Positions 42,755 through 50,811 of a stretch of 64,000 bases of DNA are shown in pieces. A model generated the notes under the pieces. The model was given only the letters and a program-made list of their open reading frames with translations. It was not told where the DNA came from and ran no database searches. Position 1 is the first letter of the stretch. Every line of letters starts with the position of its first letter. Both the position numbers and the translations under genes were made by a program. The stretch comes from Sphingomonadales bacterium UBA7471 (GTDB lineage Bacteria; Pseudomonadota; Alphaproteobacteria; Sphingomonadales; Sphingomonadaceae), in the NCBI GenBank assembly GCA_002479765.1, contig DLOZ01000032.1:68129-132128 (forward strand), read 5' to 3'.

Positions 42755-44167
42755 CTAGTGCTGCAAGGCCTTGACGATGTCTTCGCACATCTTCTTGGCA
42801 TCAGCCAGAAGCATCATCGTTTGGTCCATGTAGAACACATCATTGTCGACGCCGGCATAGCCCACACCGCCCATTGAGCGCTTTACGAAGAACACGGTCT
42901 TTGCCTTGTCGACATCAAAAACGGGCATGCCGTAAATTGGCGATGTCTTATCAGTTTTCGCCGCGGGGTTCACAACGTCATTTGCACCGATGATGAATGC
43001 AACATCGGTTTGCGCAAATTCGCTGTTGATGTCCTCAAGCTCGAATACCTCATCATAAGGCACCTGCGCTTCGGCGAGCAGTACGTTCATATGCCCGGGC
43101 ATACGTCCGGCAACCGGGTGAATGGCGTATTTCACCGAAACGCCCTGCTTCTTCAGTACATCCGCCATTTCGCGCAAGATATGCTGCGCCTGCGCAACCG
43201 CCATGCCGTAACCCGGTACAATGATAACGCTTTCCGCCTGCTGCATCATATAGGCAGCATCTTCGGCCGAACCGCGCTTCCATGGGCGCTGCTCTTTGGC
43301 AGGGCCACCGGTTGCGGATGCCTCTGCGCCAAAGCCGCCCGCGATAACGCTAATGAAACTGCGGTTCATGGCCTTGCACATGATGTACGACAAAATCGCG
43401 CCAGACGAGCCCACCAGCGCGCCAGTGATGATCATTGCTGTATTGTGCAGCGTGAAGCCCATGGCCGCTGCTGCCCAGCCTGAATAGCTGTTGAGCATCG
43501 ATACCACGACCGGCATGTCCGCGCCGCCGATTGGAATGATAAGCAAGAAGCCGATTACGAATGCGAGTGCCGTAATCGTCCAGAATATCCACGGGCTTTG
43601 ATCAACCGTGAAATAGGCAATGAGACCCAAGATCGCCGCCAGCGTGCCTAAGTTGACCACATGCCGCATAGGCAACATGATCGGCGCACCCGACATCTTG
43701 CCCGCGAGCTTAAGGAACGCGATCACCGAACCCGAGAATGTAATCGCACCGATCGCGATGCCCAAGCCCATTTCAACGCGGCTGACGGGGTTCATCAAGC
43801 CATCCGCGCCATTGATGCCGAAAGCTTCAGGGTTCAAAAACGCGGCTGCGGCAACAAGAACTGCGGCCATGCCAACAAGGCTGTGAAACGCGGCCACCAG
43901 TTGCGGCATGTCCGTCATCGCAATCCTGCGTGCGGTCACCCAACCGATCCCACCACCGATAAAAATTGCACCCAAAATTTCGGGCAATGACGCGACATCA
44001 TGCGTGACCAAGGTCGTCACAACCGCAATCAGCATACCGGCCATTCCGAAACGGTTGCCCTGCTGCGATGTCGCGGGCGACGACAGCCCGCGCAAAGCGA
44101 GAATGAAAAAGACGCCCGATATCAAATAAGCGAGCATCACCCATGCGGGAGGAGCAGCATGTTCCAA
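42755..44167 (-). CDS. pntB: NAD(P) transhydrogenase subunit beta
   Basis: 470 residues from TTG 44167, chosen because AAGGAG lies 7 nt upstream and it overlaps the pntAB stop; the frame is open further to 44257 but without family similarity. About eight or nine transmembrane helices occupy residues 1-270, then the soluble NADP(H)-binding domain III with VIIVPGYGMAVAQAQHIL, HPVAGRMPGHMNVLLAEA and IIGANDVVNPAA. It uses the proton motive force to drive NADP+ reduction by NADH. Confidence 0.96.
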   Translation of the reverse strand: MEHAAPPAWVMLAYLISGVFFILALRGLSSPATSQQGNRFGMAGMLIAVVTTLVTHDVASLPEILGAIFIGGGIGWVTARRIAMTDMPQLVAAFHSLVGMAAVLVAAAAFLNPEAFGINGADGLMNPVSRVEMGLGIAIGAITFSGSVIAFLKLAGKMSGAPIMLPMRHVVNLGTLAAILGLIAYFTVDQSPWIFWTITALAFVIGFLLIIPIGGADMPVVVSMLNSYSGWAAAAMGFTLHNTAMIITGALVGSSGAILSYIMCKAMNRSFISVIAGGFGAEASATGGPAKEQRPWKRGSAEDAAYMMQQAESVIIVPGYGMAVAQAQHILREMADVLKKQGVSVKYAIHPVAGRMPGHMNVLLAEAQVPYDEVFELEDINSEFAQTDVAFIIGANDVVNPAAKTDKTSPIYGMPVFDVDKAKTVFFVKRSMGGVGYAGVDNDVFYMDQTMMLLADAKKMCEDIVKALQH

Positions 44168-44168
44168 C

Positions 44169-44450
44169 TTAACGCTCCTTTTTCTTGTACATTGCGAGCA
44201 TGCGTGCGGTAACCGCAAAGCCACCGAAGATGTTGACGCTTGCCAGTGCAACCGCAATCAGCCCCAGCCATTTTGCAGTCGGCGAACCCCCCGCTGCCGA
44301 CGCGATCAACGCGCCCACAATGATGACCGAAGAAATTGCGTTCGTAACCGCCATCAAGGGCGTGTGCAGTGCCGGTGTAACCGACCAAACGACATAATAG
44401 CCCACGAAACACGCCATCACGAAGATGGATAAAATTGAAATAAAGTCCAT
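44169..44450 (-). CDS. pntAB: NAD(P) transhydrogenase subunit alpha part 2
   Basis: 93 residues with three transmembrane helices: FISILSIFVMACFVGYYVVW, the second from AISSVIIVGALIASAAG, and LGLIAVALASVNIFGGFAVTA. In the three-subunit alphaproteobacterial enzyme this corresponds to the membrane part of the E. coli alpha subunit. It lies between pntAA (9-bp gap) and pntB (3-bp overlap). Confidence 0.95.
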   Translation of the reverse strand: MDFISILSIFVMACFVGYYVVWSVTPALHTPLMAVTNAISSVIIVGALIASAAGGSPTAKWLGLIAVALASVNIFGGFAVTARMLAMYKKKER

Positions 44451-44459
44451 GGTGCCCCC

Positions 44460-45590
44460 TTACGCCAACAGGCGATCATTCACGACCTTGCCATCTTTGG
44501 TCAGGCGAATGGCTGCGGTGATTTCGTCGTCATCAGGCAGAACGGGCCTGCCCGCTTCCTTGTCCCAAAATGCGGATAGGAAGTTGTACAAATTACGCGA
44601 AAACAGCGCCGATGCATCCGCGGCCAAATGCGCCGGTGTGTTTGAATAGCCGACAATTTTAACGCCGTGCTTGACGACGATCTCGTCGGGCTTTGAACCT
44701 TCGACATTACCACCTTGCGCGACCGCAAGGTCAAATATCACCGAGCCCGGCTTCATCGTCGCGATCTGCGCATCCGAGATAAGCCGCGGTGCCGGACGAC
44801 CGGGGATTAACGCGGTCGTGATGACGATATCTTGCTTGGCGATATGTGCGGAAACGAGTTCGGCCTGCGCCGCTTTATATTCGTCCGACATTTCAGTCGC
44901 GTAACCGCCAGCGCCTTCACCTTCGATACCGGCAACATTCTCAACGAAGATTGCCTTGGCCCCGAGCGATTCGATCTGTTCTTTCGTCGCGGAACGTACG
45001 TCGGTTGCTGAAACCTGCGCCCCCAGACGACGCGCGGTTGCAATGGCCTGAAGCCCGGCAACGCCTACACCCATGATGAATGCTTTGGCGGCACTTACGG
45101 TACCAGCAGCGGTCATCATCATTGGAAAGGCGCGGCCATATATAGACGCAGCTTCGATCACAGCCTTGTAACCCGACAGGTTCGACTGCGACGACAATAT
45201 GTCCATCGACTGCGCACGCGTGATGCGCGGCATGAATTCCATGGCAAGCGCATCCACGCCCGCCTTGGCATAGGCATCAACGCGGGAACGCTGACCAAAT
45301 GGGTCAAGTCCAGCAACGAGCCAGGCACCCGCCTTCATGCCGACCAAGGTCTTGGCGTCAGGGCCCTGCACACCAAGGATGATGTCGGCGTCCTTCAGAA
45401 CCGAAGACAGGCTTCCGACCGAAGCGCCCGCGCTTTCATAGTCGCTGTCACCAATTGACGCCAAGGCCCCGGCGTCATTCTCGACGGAGACCGAAGCCCC
45501 CAATGCGATGAATTTTTTCACCGTTTCGGGCGATGCAGAAACCCGCGTTTCGCCCGGAGCAGTCTCTTTCAGTACAGCGATCTTTACCAC
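44460..45590 (-). CDS. pntAA: NAD(P) transhydrogenase subunit alpha part 1
   Basis: 376 residues from GTG 45590. Soluble NAD(H)-binding domain I with the Rossmann motif FIMGVGVAGLQAIATARRLGAQV and the mobile loop IPGRPAPRLISDAQIATMKPGS. It is separate from the membrane segments, as in Rhodospirillum rubrum. It starts directly after the stop of the small COX-IV-like gene, with no intervening base. Confidence 0.96.
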   Translation of the reverse strand: MVKIAVLKETAPGETRVSASPETVKKFIALGASVSVENDAGALASIGDSDYESAGASVGSLSSVLKDADIILGVQGPDAKTLVGMKAGAWLVAGLDPFGQRSRVDAYAKAGVDALAMEFMPRITRAQSMDILSSQSNLSGYKAVIEAASIYGRAFPMMMTAAGTVSAAKAFIMGVGVAGLQAIATARRLGAQVSATDVRSATKEQIESLGAKAIFVENVAGIEGEGAGGYATEMSDEYKAAQAELVSAHIAKQDIVITTALIPGRPAPRLISDAQIATMKPGSVIFDLAVAQGGNVEGSKPDEIVVKHGVKIVGYSNTPAHLAADASALFSRNLYNFLSAFWDKEAGRPVLPDDDEITAAIRLTKDGKVVNDRLLA

Positions 45591-45737
45591 TTAAGCCGCG
45601 CGGCTAGCGATGATGAGAACCACCAAAGCGGTGACAACAACGGCAGCGACAGTGCCCCATTTGAACAATGCGATGAAACCGGCATAGGTTTCTTTTGCAG
45701 GTCCCAGGTCGTGATCTTGTGCCAAAACAGCCTCCAT
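45591..45737 (-). CDS. aa3-type cytochrome c oxidase subunit IV-like small protein
   Basis: 48 residues, read directly from the minus strand: MEAVLAQDHDLGPAKETYAG, then FIALFKWGTVAAVVVTALVV and LIIASRAA. One transmembrane helix. The pattern His-Asp, ETYxGF, KWGT resembles the bacterial aa3-type oxidase subunit IV family (COX4_pro_2). Genes of this type are often found just upstream of pntAA in alphaproteobacteria, as here. Whether it serves the oxidase or the transhydrogenase is unknown. It is too short for most gene finders. Confidence 0.78.
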   Translation of the reverse strand: MEAVLAQDHDLGPAKETYAGFIALFKWGTVAAVVVTALVVLIIASRAA

Positions 45738-45852
45738 ATAAACTTTTAATGCGATGCAGTCTTAACTTGTGATTTTCCAATGCTCAAGCGGCATAGACAA
45801 AGAAAATACACGCGTTGCTTAATCGGGTCTTTACCCATTTGCGTTATCACGG

Positions 45853-45876
45853 CTGTCCATGAACTTGGGCGGACAG
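45853..45876 (+). promoter_or_regulatory. Inverted repeat over the ribosome-binding region of the regulator gene at 45880
   Basis: CTGTCC (45853-45858) and GGACAG (45871-45876) lie just before the ATG at 45880. In RNA the right arm would contain the GGCGGA-like Shine-Dalgarno and could sequester it; as DNA it could be an operator. Confidence 0.35.
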
Positions 45877-45879
45877 TGA

Positions 45880-47307
45880 ATGCAGGAACGCGAAACCAGA
45901 TTATTGATGCTTGTCGATGATGAACCTGCCCAATGCAGGCTGGTATCGGCGATAGCATCACGCGCCGGATGGAGAACGGTTTTTGCCCGTGATGCAGAAA
46001 CCGCGATCGCGATGCTTGGTACGCAAGAAGGCATGATGCTCGACGCCATAATCCTGGACCAATGGGTCCCGGGATCGGATTCCGCCTCGCTGATATCGGA
46101 ACTCAAATCGCGACGTCCTGCGCTTCCCATCCTTTTGATGACCTCCATCGGATCGAACGAAGCGGCCATCGATGCGATGCGCGCCGGTGCCTCTGACTAT
46201 ATCATAAAGCCCGTCGCACCCGAACGCCTGATTGCCGCGCTCAGCATGGCGGCGGACAAAAGCAAAGAATTGGGCGAGCTTCACCCGCTGACCGAGAAAA
46301 TCACCCAACCATTGGCGTTCGAAGAAATCATCGGCTCAGCGCCGGCATTGCGCACAGCGCTCGCGATTGCCGCAAAGGCCGCGCGCAGCCGTGCGCCGAT
46401 TTTTATCGAAGGCGAGCGTGGTGTTGGCAAAGAGGTGGTAGCCGACGCCATTCAAGCCGCCAGCCCGCGCGCGAAACTTCCGTATCTCAAAGTCAATTGC
46501 GGCGCGATAGCATCCAATCTGCTCGACTCTTTATTGTTCGGACATGAAAAAGACGCGTTCGCGGGCGCCTTTGACCGCCGTATCGGCATATTTCAGCAGG
46601 CTGAGGGCGGGACGGTGTTTCTGGATGAGGTGGATTTACTGCCCCCGGAAACACAAATCAGGATGGTTCGCCTTCTCACCCAAGGTGAGATTTCCCCTCT
46701 GGGTGCTGCGCATAGCTATCGCATTGATGTCCGCATTTTATCGGCCAGCAACGCGTCATTGGCGGACAAATTGGCCGACGGTCAATTTCGCGAAGACCTA
46801 TATTATCGATTGAATGTGGTGCAGCTTACCATTCCCCCCTTGCGCGAACGTACATCGGACATACCCGCTCTTGCCCGCCATTTTCTCGGCCGAATGGCCA
46901 GCCAGCCCGGGCTTCGCAGCCTTGGCATCACCGATAAGGCATTGAATATGCTGCGCGGATATCACTGGCCGGGCAACGTCCGCCAGCTGCAAAGCGCGCT
47001 GTTCCGCGCCGCGGTCCTGTGCGAACGCGATGCGCTTACACCCGAAGAATTTCCCCAGATATCCGCGGCCGTTGGCGTTCCCGACAATGGTGGATCGGGC
47101 GGTGCCGGGACCAATGACGGCATCGGCGTGACGCTATACGAAAAGGACGGGAATATGCGCCCGCTCGAAGAAATCGAAGCGGACGTTATCCGGCTGGCGA
47201 TAGGGCATTATCGCGGCAGAATGACCGAAGTCGCCCGCCGCCTCGGCATTGGACGTTCGACCCTGTACCGTAAGCTCGCCGACCTTGGGATCAGCGACGC
47301 GGCTTAG
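45880..47307 (+). CDS. NtrC-type response regulator with degenerate sigma-54 contact loop
   Basis: 475 residues. Receiver 1-125 with phospho-Asp60 (IILDQWVPG) and Lys110; AAA+ domain ~145-385 with Walker A GERGVGKE (178-185), Walker B VFLDEVD, and arginine-finger region ending FREDLYYRLNVVQLTIPPLRER; Fis-type HTH at the C-terminus (MTEVARRLGIGRSTLYRKL). The loop that normally reads GAFTGA and touches sigma-54 reads DAFAGA (225-230), losing the key Thr and first Gly. It may therefore act without sigma-54, or be an altered activator. It is divergent from the pnt genes and its end overlaps DUF2177. Confidence 0.88.
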   Translation: MQERETRLLMLVDDEPAQCRLVSAIASRAGWRTVFARDAETAIAMLGTQEGMMLDAIILDQWVPGSDSASLISELKSRRPALPILLMTSIGSNEAAIDAMRAGASDYIIKPVAPERLIAALSMAADKSKELGELHPLTEKITQPLAFEEIIGSAPALRTALAIAAKAARSRAPIFIEGERGVGKEVVADAIQAASPRAKLPYLKVNCGAIASNLLDSLLFGHEKDAFAGAFDRRIGIFQQAEGGTVFLDEVDLLPPETQIRMVRLLTQGEISPLGAAHSYRIDVRILSASNASLADKLADGQFREDLYYRLNVVQLTIPPLRERTSDIPALARHFLGRMASQPGLRSLGITDKALNMLRGYHWPGNVRQLQSALFRAAVLCERDALTPEEFPQISAAVGVPDNGGSGGAGTNDGIGVTLYEKDGNMRPLEEIEADVIRLAIGHYRGRMTEVARRLGIGRSTLYRKLADLGISDAA

Positions 47308-47723
47308 GTGCTTTTGCCGAGCAATACCTGTGTAACCCAAAATCCAGCAACCGACGCCGAACCTGTCAAAAATGTGCCCCAGATGATGTCGAGTATGGTG
47401 ACTTTGGTGCTCCACACTTTCAACGTGGCAAAGTTTGTCAGATCATAGGTCATATAGCAAAAGAAGCCGAGCATCGCGCCCCACAGCAGTGCTGTGTGCC
47501 ATTTGCCCGAATGCAGCGCAGGCCCCACGGCAAAGATCATCATGCCCAATATGTATAATGTATAGAATATGATGGCCGGCCCCATGCGGAACCCGCCCTT
47601 CATCAACAATTCACCAATCTCTGGCTGGTAAAGCCGCGTGTACATATTGCGCAACCAAATGCTGTCGATCATCGCGAACGCAAGCCCGGTGGCGACGTAA
47701 CCAACTATATATTTTAAGAGCAT
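47304..47723 (-). CDS. DUF2177 family membrane protein
   Basis: 139 residues, four hydrophobic helices, starting MLLKYIVGYVATGLAFAMID. The pattern DSIWLRNMYTRLYQPEIGELL and CYMTYDLTNFATLKVW matches DUF2177, an uncharacterised membrane family. It is convergent with and overlaps the 3' end of the enhancer-binding regulator by 4 bp. It may form its own transcription unit; no functional prediction is justified. Confidence 0.85.
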   Translation of the reverse strand: MLLKYIVGYVATGLAFAMIDSIWLRNMYTRLYQPEIGELLMKGGFRMGPAIIFYTLYILGMMIFAVGPALHSGKWHTALLWGAMLGFFCYMTYDLTNFATLKVWSTKVTILDIIWGTFLTGSASVAGFWVTQVLLGKST

Positions 47724-47798
47724 CTCAGTTCCTCCCTAAATCTGGATCTCTTTTGCGCGATGGCAGCCGCGTCAACAAGACAGCCAAATAATGGTAGC

Positions 47799-48890
47799 TT
47801 AGGCACTTGCGGTCAACGCCGCATCGCGCATGCCGCGCCATACCTGGACGGCTTGAACTGTTTCGGCGGCATCATGCACCCGAATGATATGCGCGCCTTG
47901 TTCAACCGCCTTCATCGCCAGGAAAATGGAGCCACCCAAGCGGTGTTGCGCGTCTGCTTCATTGGACAGTGCACCGATCAAACGCTTCCTGCTCGCGCCA
48001 AACAAAATCGCGCAGCCCAATCCATGGTAGACAGACAGATTGTTGATGATCGCAAGATTTTCAGTCAGCGACTTGCCGAAGCCAATACCCGGATCGACGA
48101 GTATTTTATCGCGCGTTATGCCCGACGCTTCAACGTCAGCAATGCGTTGCTCCAACCAATCAAATACATCGCAAACAACATCGGCATAGACACCGTTTTT
48201 ATGCGGGTCACTGCTCTGGCTAGGCGCGTGCATCAGAACCACGGGGACGTCGCTGACACGTGCGACTTCAAGCGCCCGATCGTCATATAGCAACGCAGAA
48301 ATGTCGTTGATCATCGCCGCGCCAGCGCGAACCGCGCCCTCCATGACCGAGGCTTTACGCGTATCGATAGAAACCGCAGTCCCTGCCCCCGCCAATCGGT
48401 GGACGAGCGGCTCCACGCGCGCGAGTTCATCGCCTTCCCAAACCAATGGCGCGCCGGGGCGTGTGGATTCACCGCCAATGTCGATGATCGAAGCCCCCGC
48501 GCTCACCATCGCAAATGCAGCTTCGGCGGCGACATCAACGTCAACATTCTTCCCACCGTCTGAAAAGCTATCGGGCGTGGCGTTAATGATGCCCATCACA
48601 TGCGGCTGATCCAGCCTGATGGTCCGCGTCCCCATGTGCAATGCGGGCCGGGCCGCAGTGATGCGCTCGAATAATATGGCCGCCTTTTGCCGCTCCTCAT
48701 CTGGAAGCTCGGCGGCAAATGTTTCCCATTGGCGGACGGATACCATCTGCCGCTGCGTTGACGATGCGGTTCGCCGGATAACCTCAAATTGCGAGAACCA
48801 CAGCATATGGCCCGCAAGCCGCAAGCATTCCCCTTCGTGCCGCTGCGGGCTTTCCACAAAGCCGGTGGGACGAAGATAGATTTTGTTCAT
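47799..48890 (-). CDS. folP: Dihydropteroate synthase
   Basis: 363 residues. The C-terminal ~270 residues are the DHPS TIM barrel: HVMGIINATPDSFSDGG, IIDIGGESTRPGA, VSIDTRKASV, DPGIGFGKSLTENL, and GASRKRLIGAL. An N-terminal extension of about 90 residues precedes it, common in alphaproteobacterial FolP, with no known function. The enzyme joins pABA to the pterin pyrophosphate and is the sulfonamide target. It is translationally coupled to ccrM (ATGA). Confidence 0.95.
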   Translation of the reverse strand: MNKIYLRPTGFVESPQRHEGECLRLAGHMLWFSQFEVIRRTASSTQRQMVSVRQWETFAAELPDEERQKAAILFERITAARPALHMGTRTIRLDQPHVMGIINATPDSFSDGGKNVDVDVAAEAAFAMVSAGASIIDIGGESTRPGAPLVWEGDELARVEPLVHRLAGAGTAVSIDTRKASVMEGAVRAGAAMINDISALLYDDRALEVARVSDVPVVLMHAPSQSSDPHKNGVYADVVCDVFDWLEQRIADVEASGITRDKILVDPGIGFGKSLTENLAIINNLSVYHGLGCAILFGASRKRLIGALSNEADAQHRLGGSIFLAMKAVEQGAHIIRVHDAAETVQAVQVWRGMRDAALTASA

Positions 48891-50017
48891 GGTTCCGTGG
48901 CGAGCAAATAGGTCTGGCGTAAGTCGTCAATCGGCTTCAACGTGCCGTCAGCTGCGGCATAATGCCAGTATGTCCACCCATTGCAGCTTGGAGCATTTTG
49001 AATGGTCGAACCAACCTTATGGATGGAACCATCAACGGCACCGCACAGGATTGAACCATCCGCACGAACGACGGCTTCAAAATTACGCTTACGGTCAAAG
49101 ATTTTCGTGCCGGGGTTCAGATAACCCGCCTCAACCAATTGGCCAAAGGCGACCTTTGGTGCAGACTTTGGTGATTGCATGGTTTTGATGGCGCTTTCGT
49201 CCAACGGCAGTGCGGCGGCGATACGCTCTTCAGCGACTTCGCAATAAACGGCTTCGCGTTCGCAACCAATCCAGTCGCGACCCAAACGGCGCGCAACCGC
49301 GCCAGTTGTGCCGGTGCCGAAAAACGGATCAAGCACCACATCGCCCGGTTTCGTGCAGGCGAGCAATATGCGGTACAGCAGTGCCTCTGGCTTTTGCGTT
49401 GGGTGCGCCTTGGCACCATTGCGCTTCAACCGTTCTTGTCCGCCGCAAATGGGGATCAACCAGTCGGAACGCATCTGAAGCTCATCATTCAACGTCTTCA
49501 TTGCGCGATAGTTGAATGTGTATTTCGACTTCTCGCTTTTCGATGCCCAGATTAGCGTCTCATGGGCATTGGTGAAACGCGTGCCTTTGAAATTGGGCAT
49601 CGGGTTGGACTTGCGCCAGACGATATCGTTCAAAATCCAATATCCAGCGTCTTGCACAGCGGTGCCGACGCGGAAAATATTGTGATAGCTGCCGATCACC
49701 CACAATGAACCATCTGGTTTCAAAATGCGCCGCGCTTCAGCGAGCCATTCGCGGGTGAACTTGTCGTAAATGGCAAAGCTGGCAAACTTGTCCCATTCGT
49801 CATTTACGGCATCAACCTTGCTGTTGTCGGGACGCAGCAAATCTCCACCAAGCTGAAGATTATAGGGCGGGTCCGCGAACACCATGTCGATGGAGCAATC
49901 GGGCAAGGAACGCATGGCTTCGATGCAGTCCATCCGCAAAATCTGGTTCCGCGGCAGGTCATGGACCTCAACCGGCTTCGACTTTACTGCTGGCCTGATT
50001 TTCTCGATGACGCCCAC
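48887..50017 (-). CDS. ccrM: Cell-cycle-regulated adenine-N6 methyltransferase (GANTC)
   Basis: 376 residues from GTG 50017, with AGGAG 7-8 nt upstream. N6-adenine methyltransferase with catalytic DPPYNLQLGGDL and SAM-binding VLDPFFGTGTTGAVARRLGR. The C-terminal ~80-residue domain (LVEAGYLNPGTKIFDRKR) is characteristic of CcrM and binds the GANTC target. In alphaproteobacteria CcrM sets hemimethylation states that time cell-cycle transcription. The 212 bp upstream carry eight GANTC sites. It is followed by folP with a 4-nt overlap. Confidence 0.96.
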   Translation of the reverse strand: MGVIEKIRPAVKSKPVEVHDLPRNQILRMDCIEAMRSLPDCSIDMVFADPPYNLQLGGDLLRPDNSKVDAVNDEWDKFASFAIYDKFTREWLAEARRILKPDGSLWVIGSYHNIFRVGTAVQDAGYWILNDIVWRKSNPMPNFKGTRFTNAHETLIWASKSEKSKYTFNYRAMKTLNDELQMRSDWLIPICGGQERLKRNGAKAHPTQKPEALLYRILLACTKPGDVVLDPFFGTGTTGAVARRLGRDWIGCEREAVYCEVAEERIAAALPLDESAIKTMQSPKSAPKVAFGQLVEAGYLNPGTKIFDRKRNFEAVVRADGSILCGAVDGSIHKVGSTIQNAPSCNGWTYWHYAAADGTLKPIDDLRQTYLLATEP

Positions 50018-50050
50018 GGCTCACTCCTCAAAACTGAATGAAACTGCGAT

Positions 50051-50213
50051 GAGTCAGCGCGGGGGCAAGGTCAAGGACGTTCATAACATAAGGATTCACC
50101 GTGAGTCGCACGATCTAGGGTCATTTAGTTGGAACGAAAGGAGTCCGGCACAAGATATGGAGTCTGGCGATTCCACGGGGACTCAACCGGTAGTGGTGTT
50201 GCCCGAATGACTC
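50051..50213. promoter_or_regulatory. Cluster of eight GANTC sites upstream of ccrM
   Basis: GANTC begins at 50051, 50093, 50103, 50141, 50160, 50169, 50180 and 50209. The whole 212-bp gap between ccrM and rnhB would be expected to hold about one. Methylation-sensitive transcription of ccrM itself is the obvious hypothesis. Confidence 0.85.
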
Positions 50214-50229
50214 ACTGACTAGAAAAAAC

Positions 50230-50811
50230 TCACAGCAAAAGCATTTGTGACACGGGCGCGAAGCTTTTGCGGTGCAGCGGCGTTGGTCCATGCAAACGCA
50301 AAGCGGCCAAATGGTCCGGCGTTCCATATCCCTTGTTCCGTTCCCAACCATAATGTTGATGCTGCTGCGCCGCTTCACACATTAAACGATCGCGATGTTC
50401 TTTCGCGATGATGGAGGCCGCAGAAATACAAGGCTCGATGGCATCGCCGCCCACAATGGCCCGCGCATTCCACCGCCATTCGGGCCGACGGCCCGACGGC
50501 GTCATATTGCCATCGACAAGCACCTCCGTGGGATCGCACCCAAGCTGAGCACACAAGCCCTCAACCGCGCGCGTCATCGCCAACATCGTCGCACCGAATA
50601 TGTTCAACCGGTCGATGTCATCAACATCCACAATGCCCACCGCCCACTGGCACCGGCGCTTTATCGTTTCTTCCAACGCGGCACGGCGCGCGGCGCTGAG
50701 TTTCTTGCTGTCATCCAATCCAGACGGGCGCGGTTTGCATAATAATACTGCGGCAGCCACCACTGGCCCCGCAAGTGGCCCGCGCCCCGCCTCGTCGACA
50801 CCAAATATCAT
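50230..50811 (-). CDS. rnhB: Ribonuclease HII
   Basis: 193 residues. The GVDEAGRGPLAGPVVAAAVLL start supplies the first acidic metal ligands (Asp, Glu), and the later EVLVDGN and DAIEPCISAASIIAKEHRD segments supply the rest. It cleaves the RNA strand of hybrids, including single ribonucleotides in DNA. Its ATG overlaps the stop of the ThiD-VOC gene by 4 nt. It ends before the GANTC-rich region of ccrM. Confidence 0.95.
   Translation of the reverse strand: MIFGVDEAGRGPLAGPVVAAAVLLCKPRPSGLDDSKKLSAARRAALEETIKRRCQWAVGIVDVDDIDRLNIFGATMLAMTRAVEGLCAQLGCDPTEVLVDGNMTPSGRRPEWRWNARAIVGGDAIEPCISAASIIAKEHRDRLMCEAAQQHQHYGWERNKGYGTPDHLAALRLHGPTPLHRKSFAPVSQMLLL

Noticed and set aside
45805..45845. Possible CtrA site (TTAA-N7-TTTA) upstream of the NtrC-type regulator
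   Set aside because: One mismatch from TTAA-N7-TTAA in an AT-rich stretch; too weak to call.
49884..50210. 108-codon plus-strand ORF covering the ccrM promoter
   Set aside because: It starts within ccrM antisense and contains the GANTC cluster; no protein similarity is apparent.
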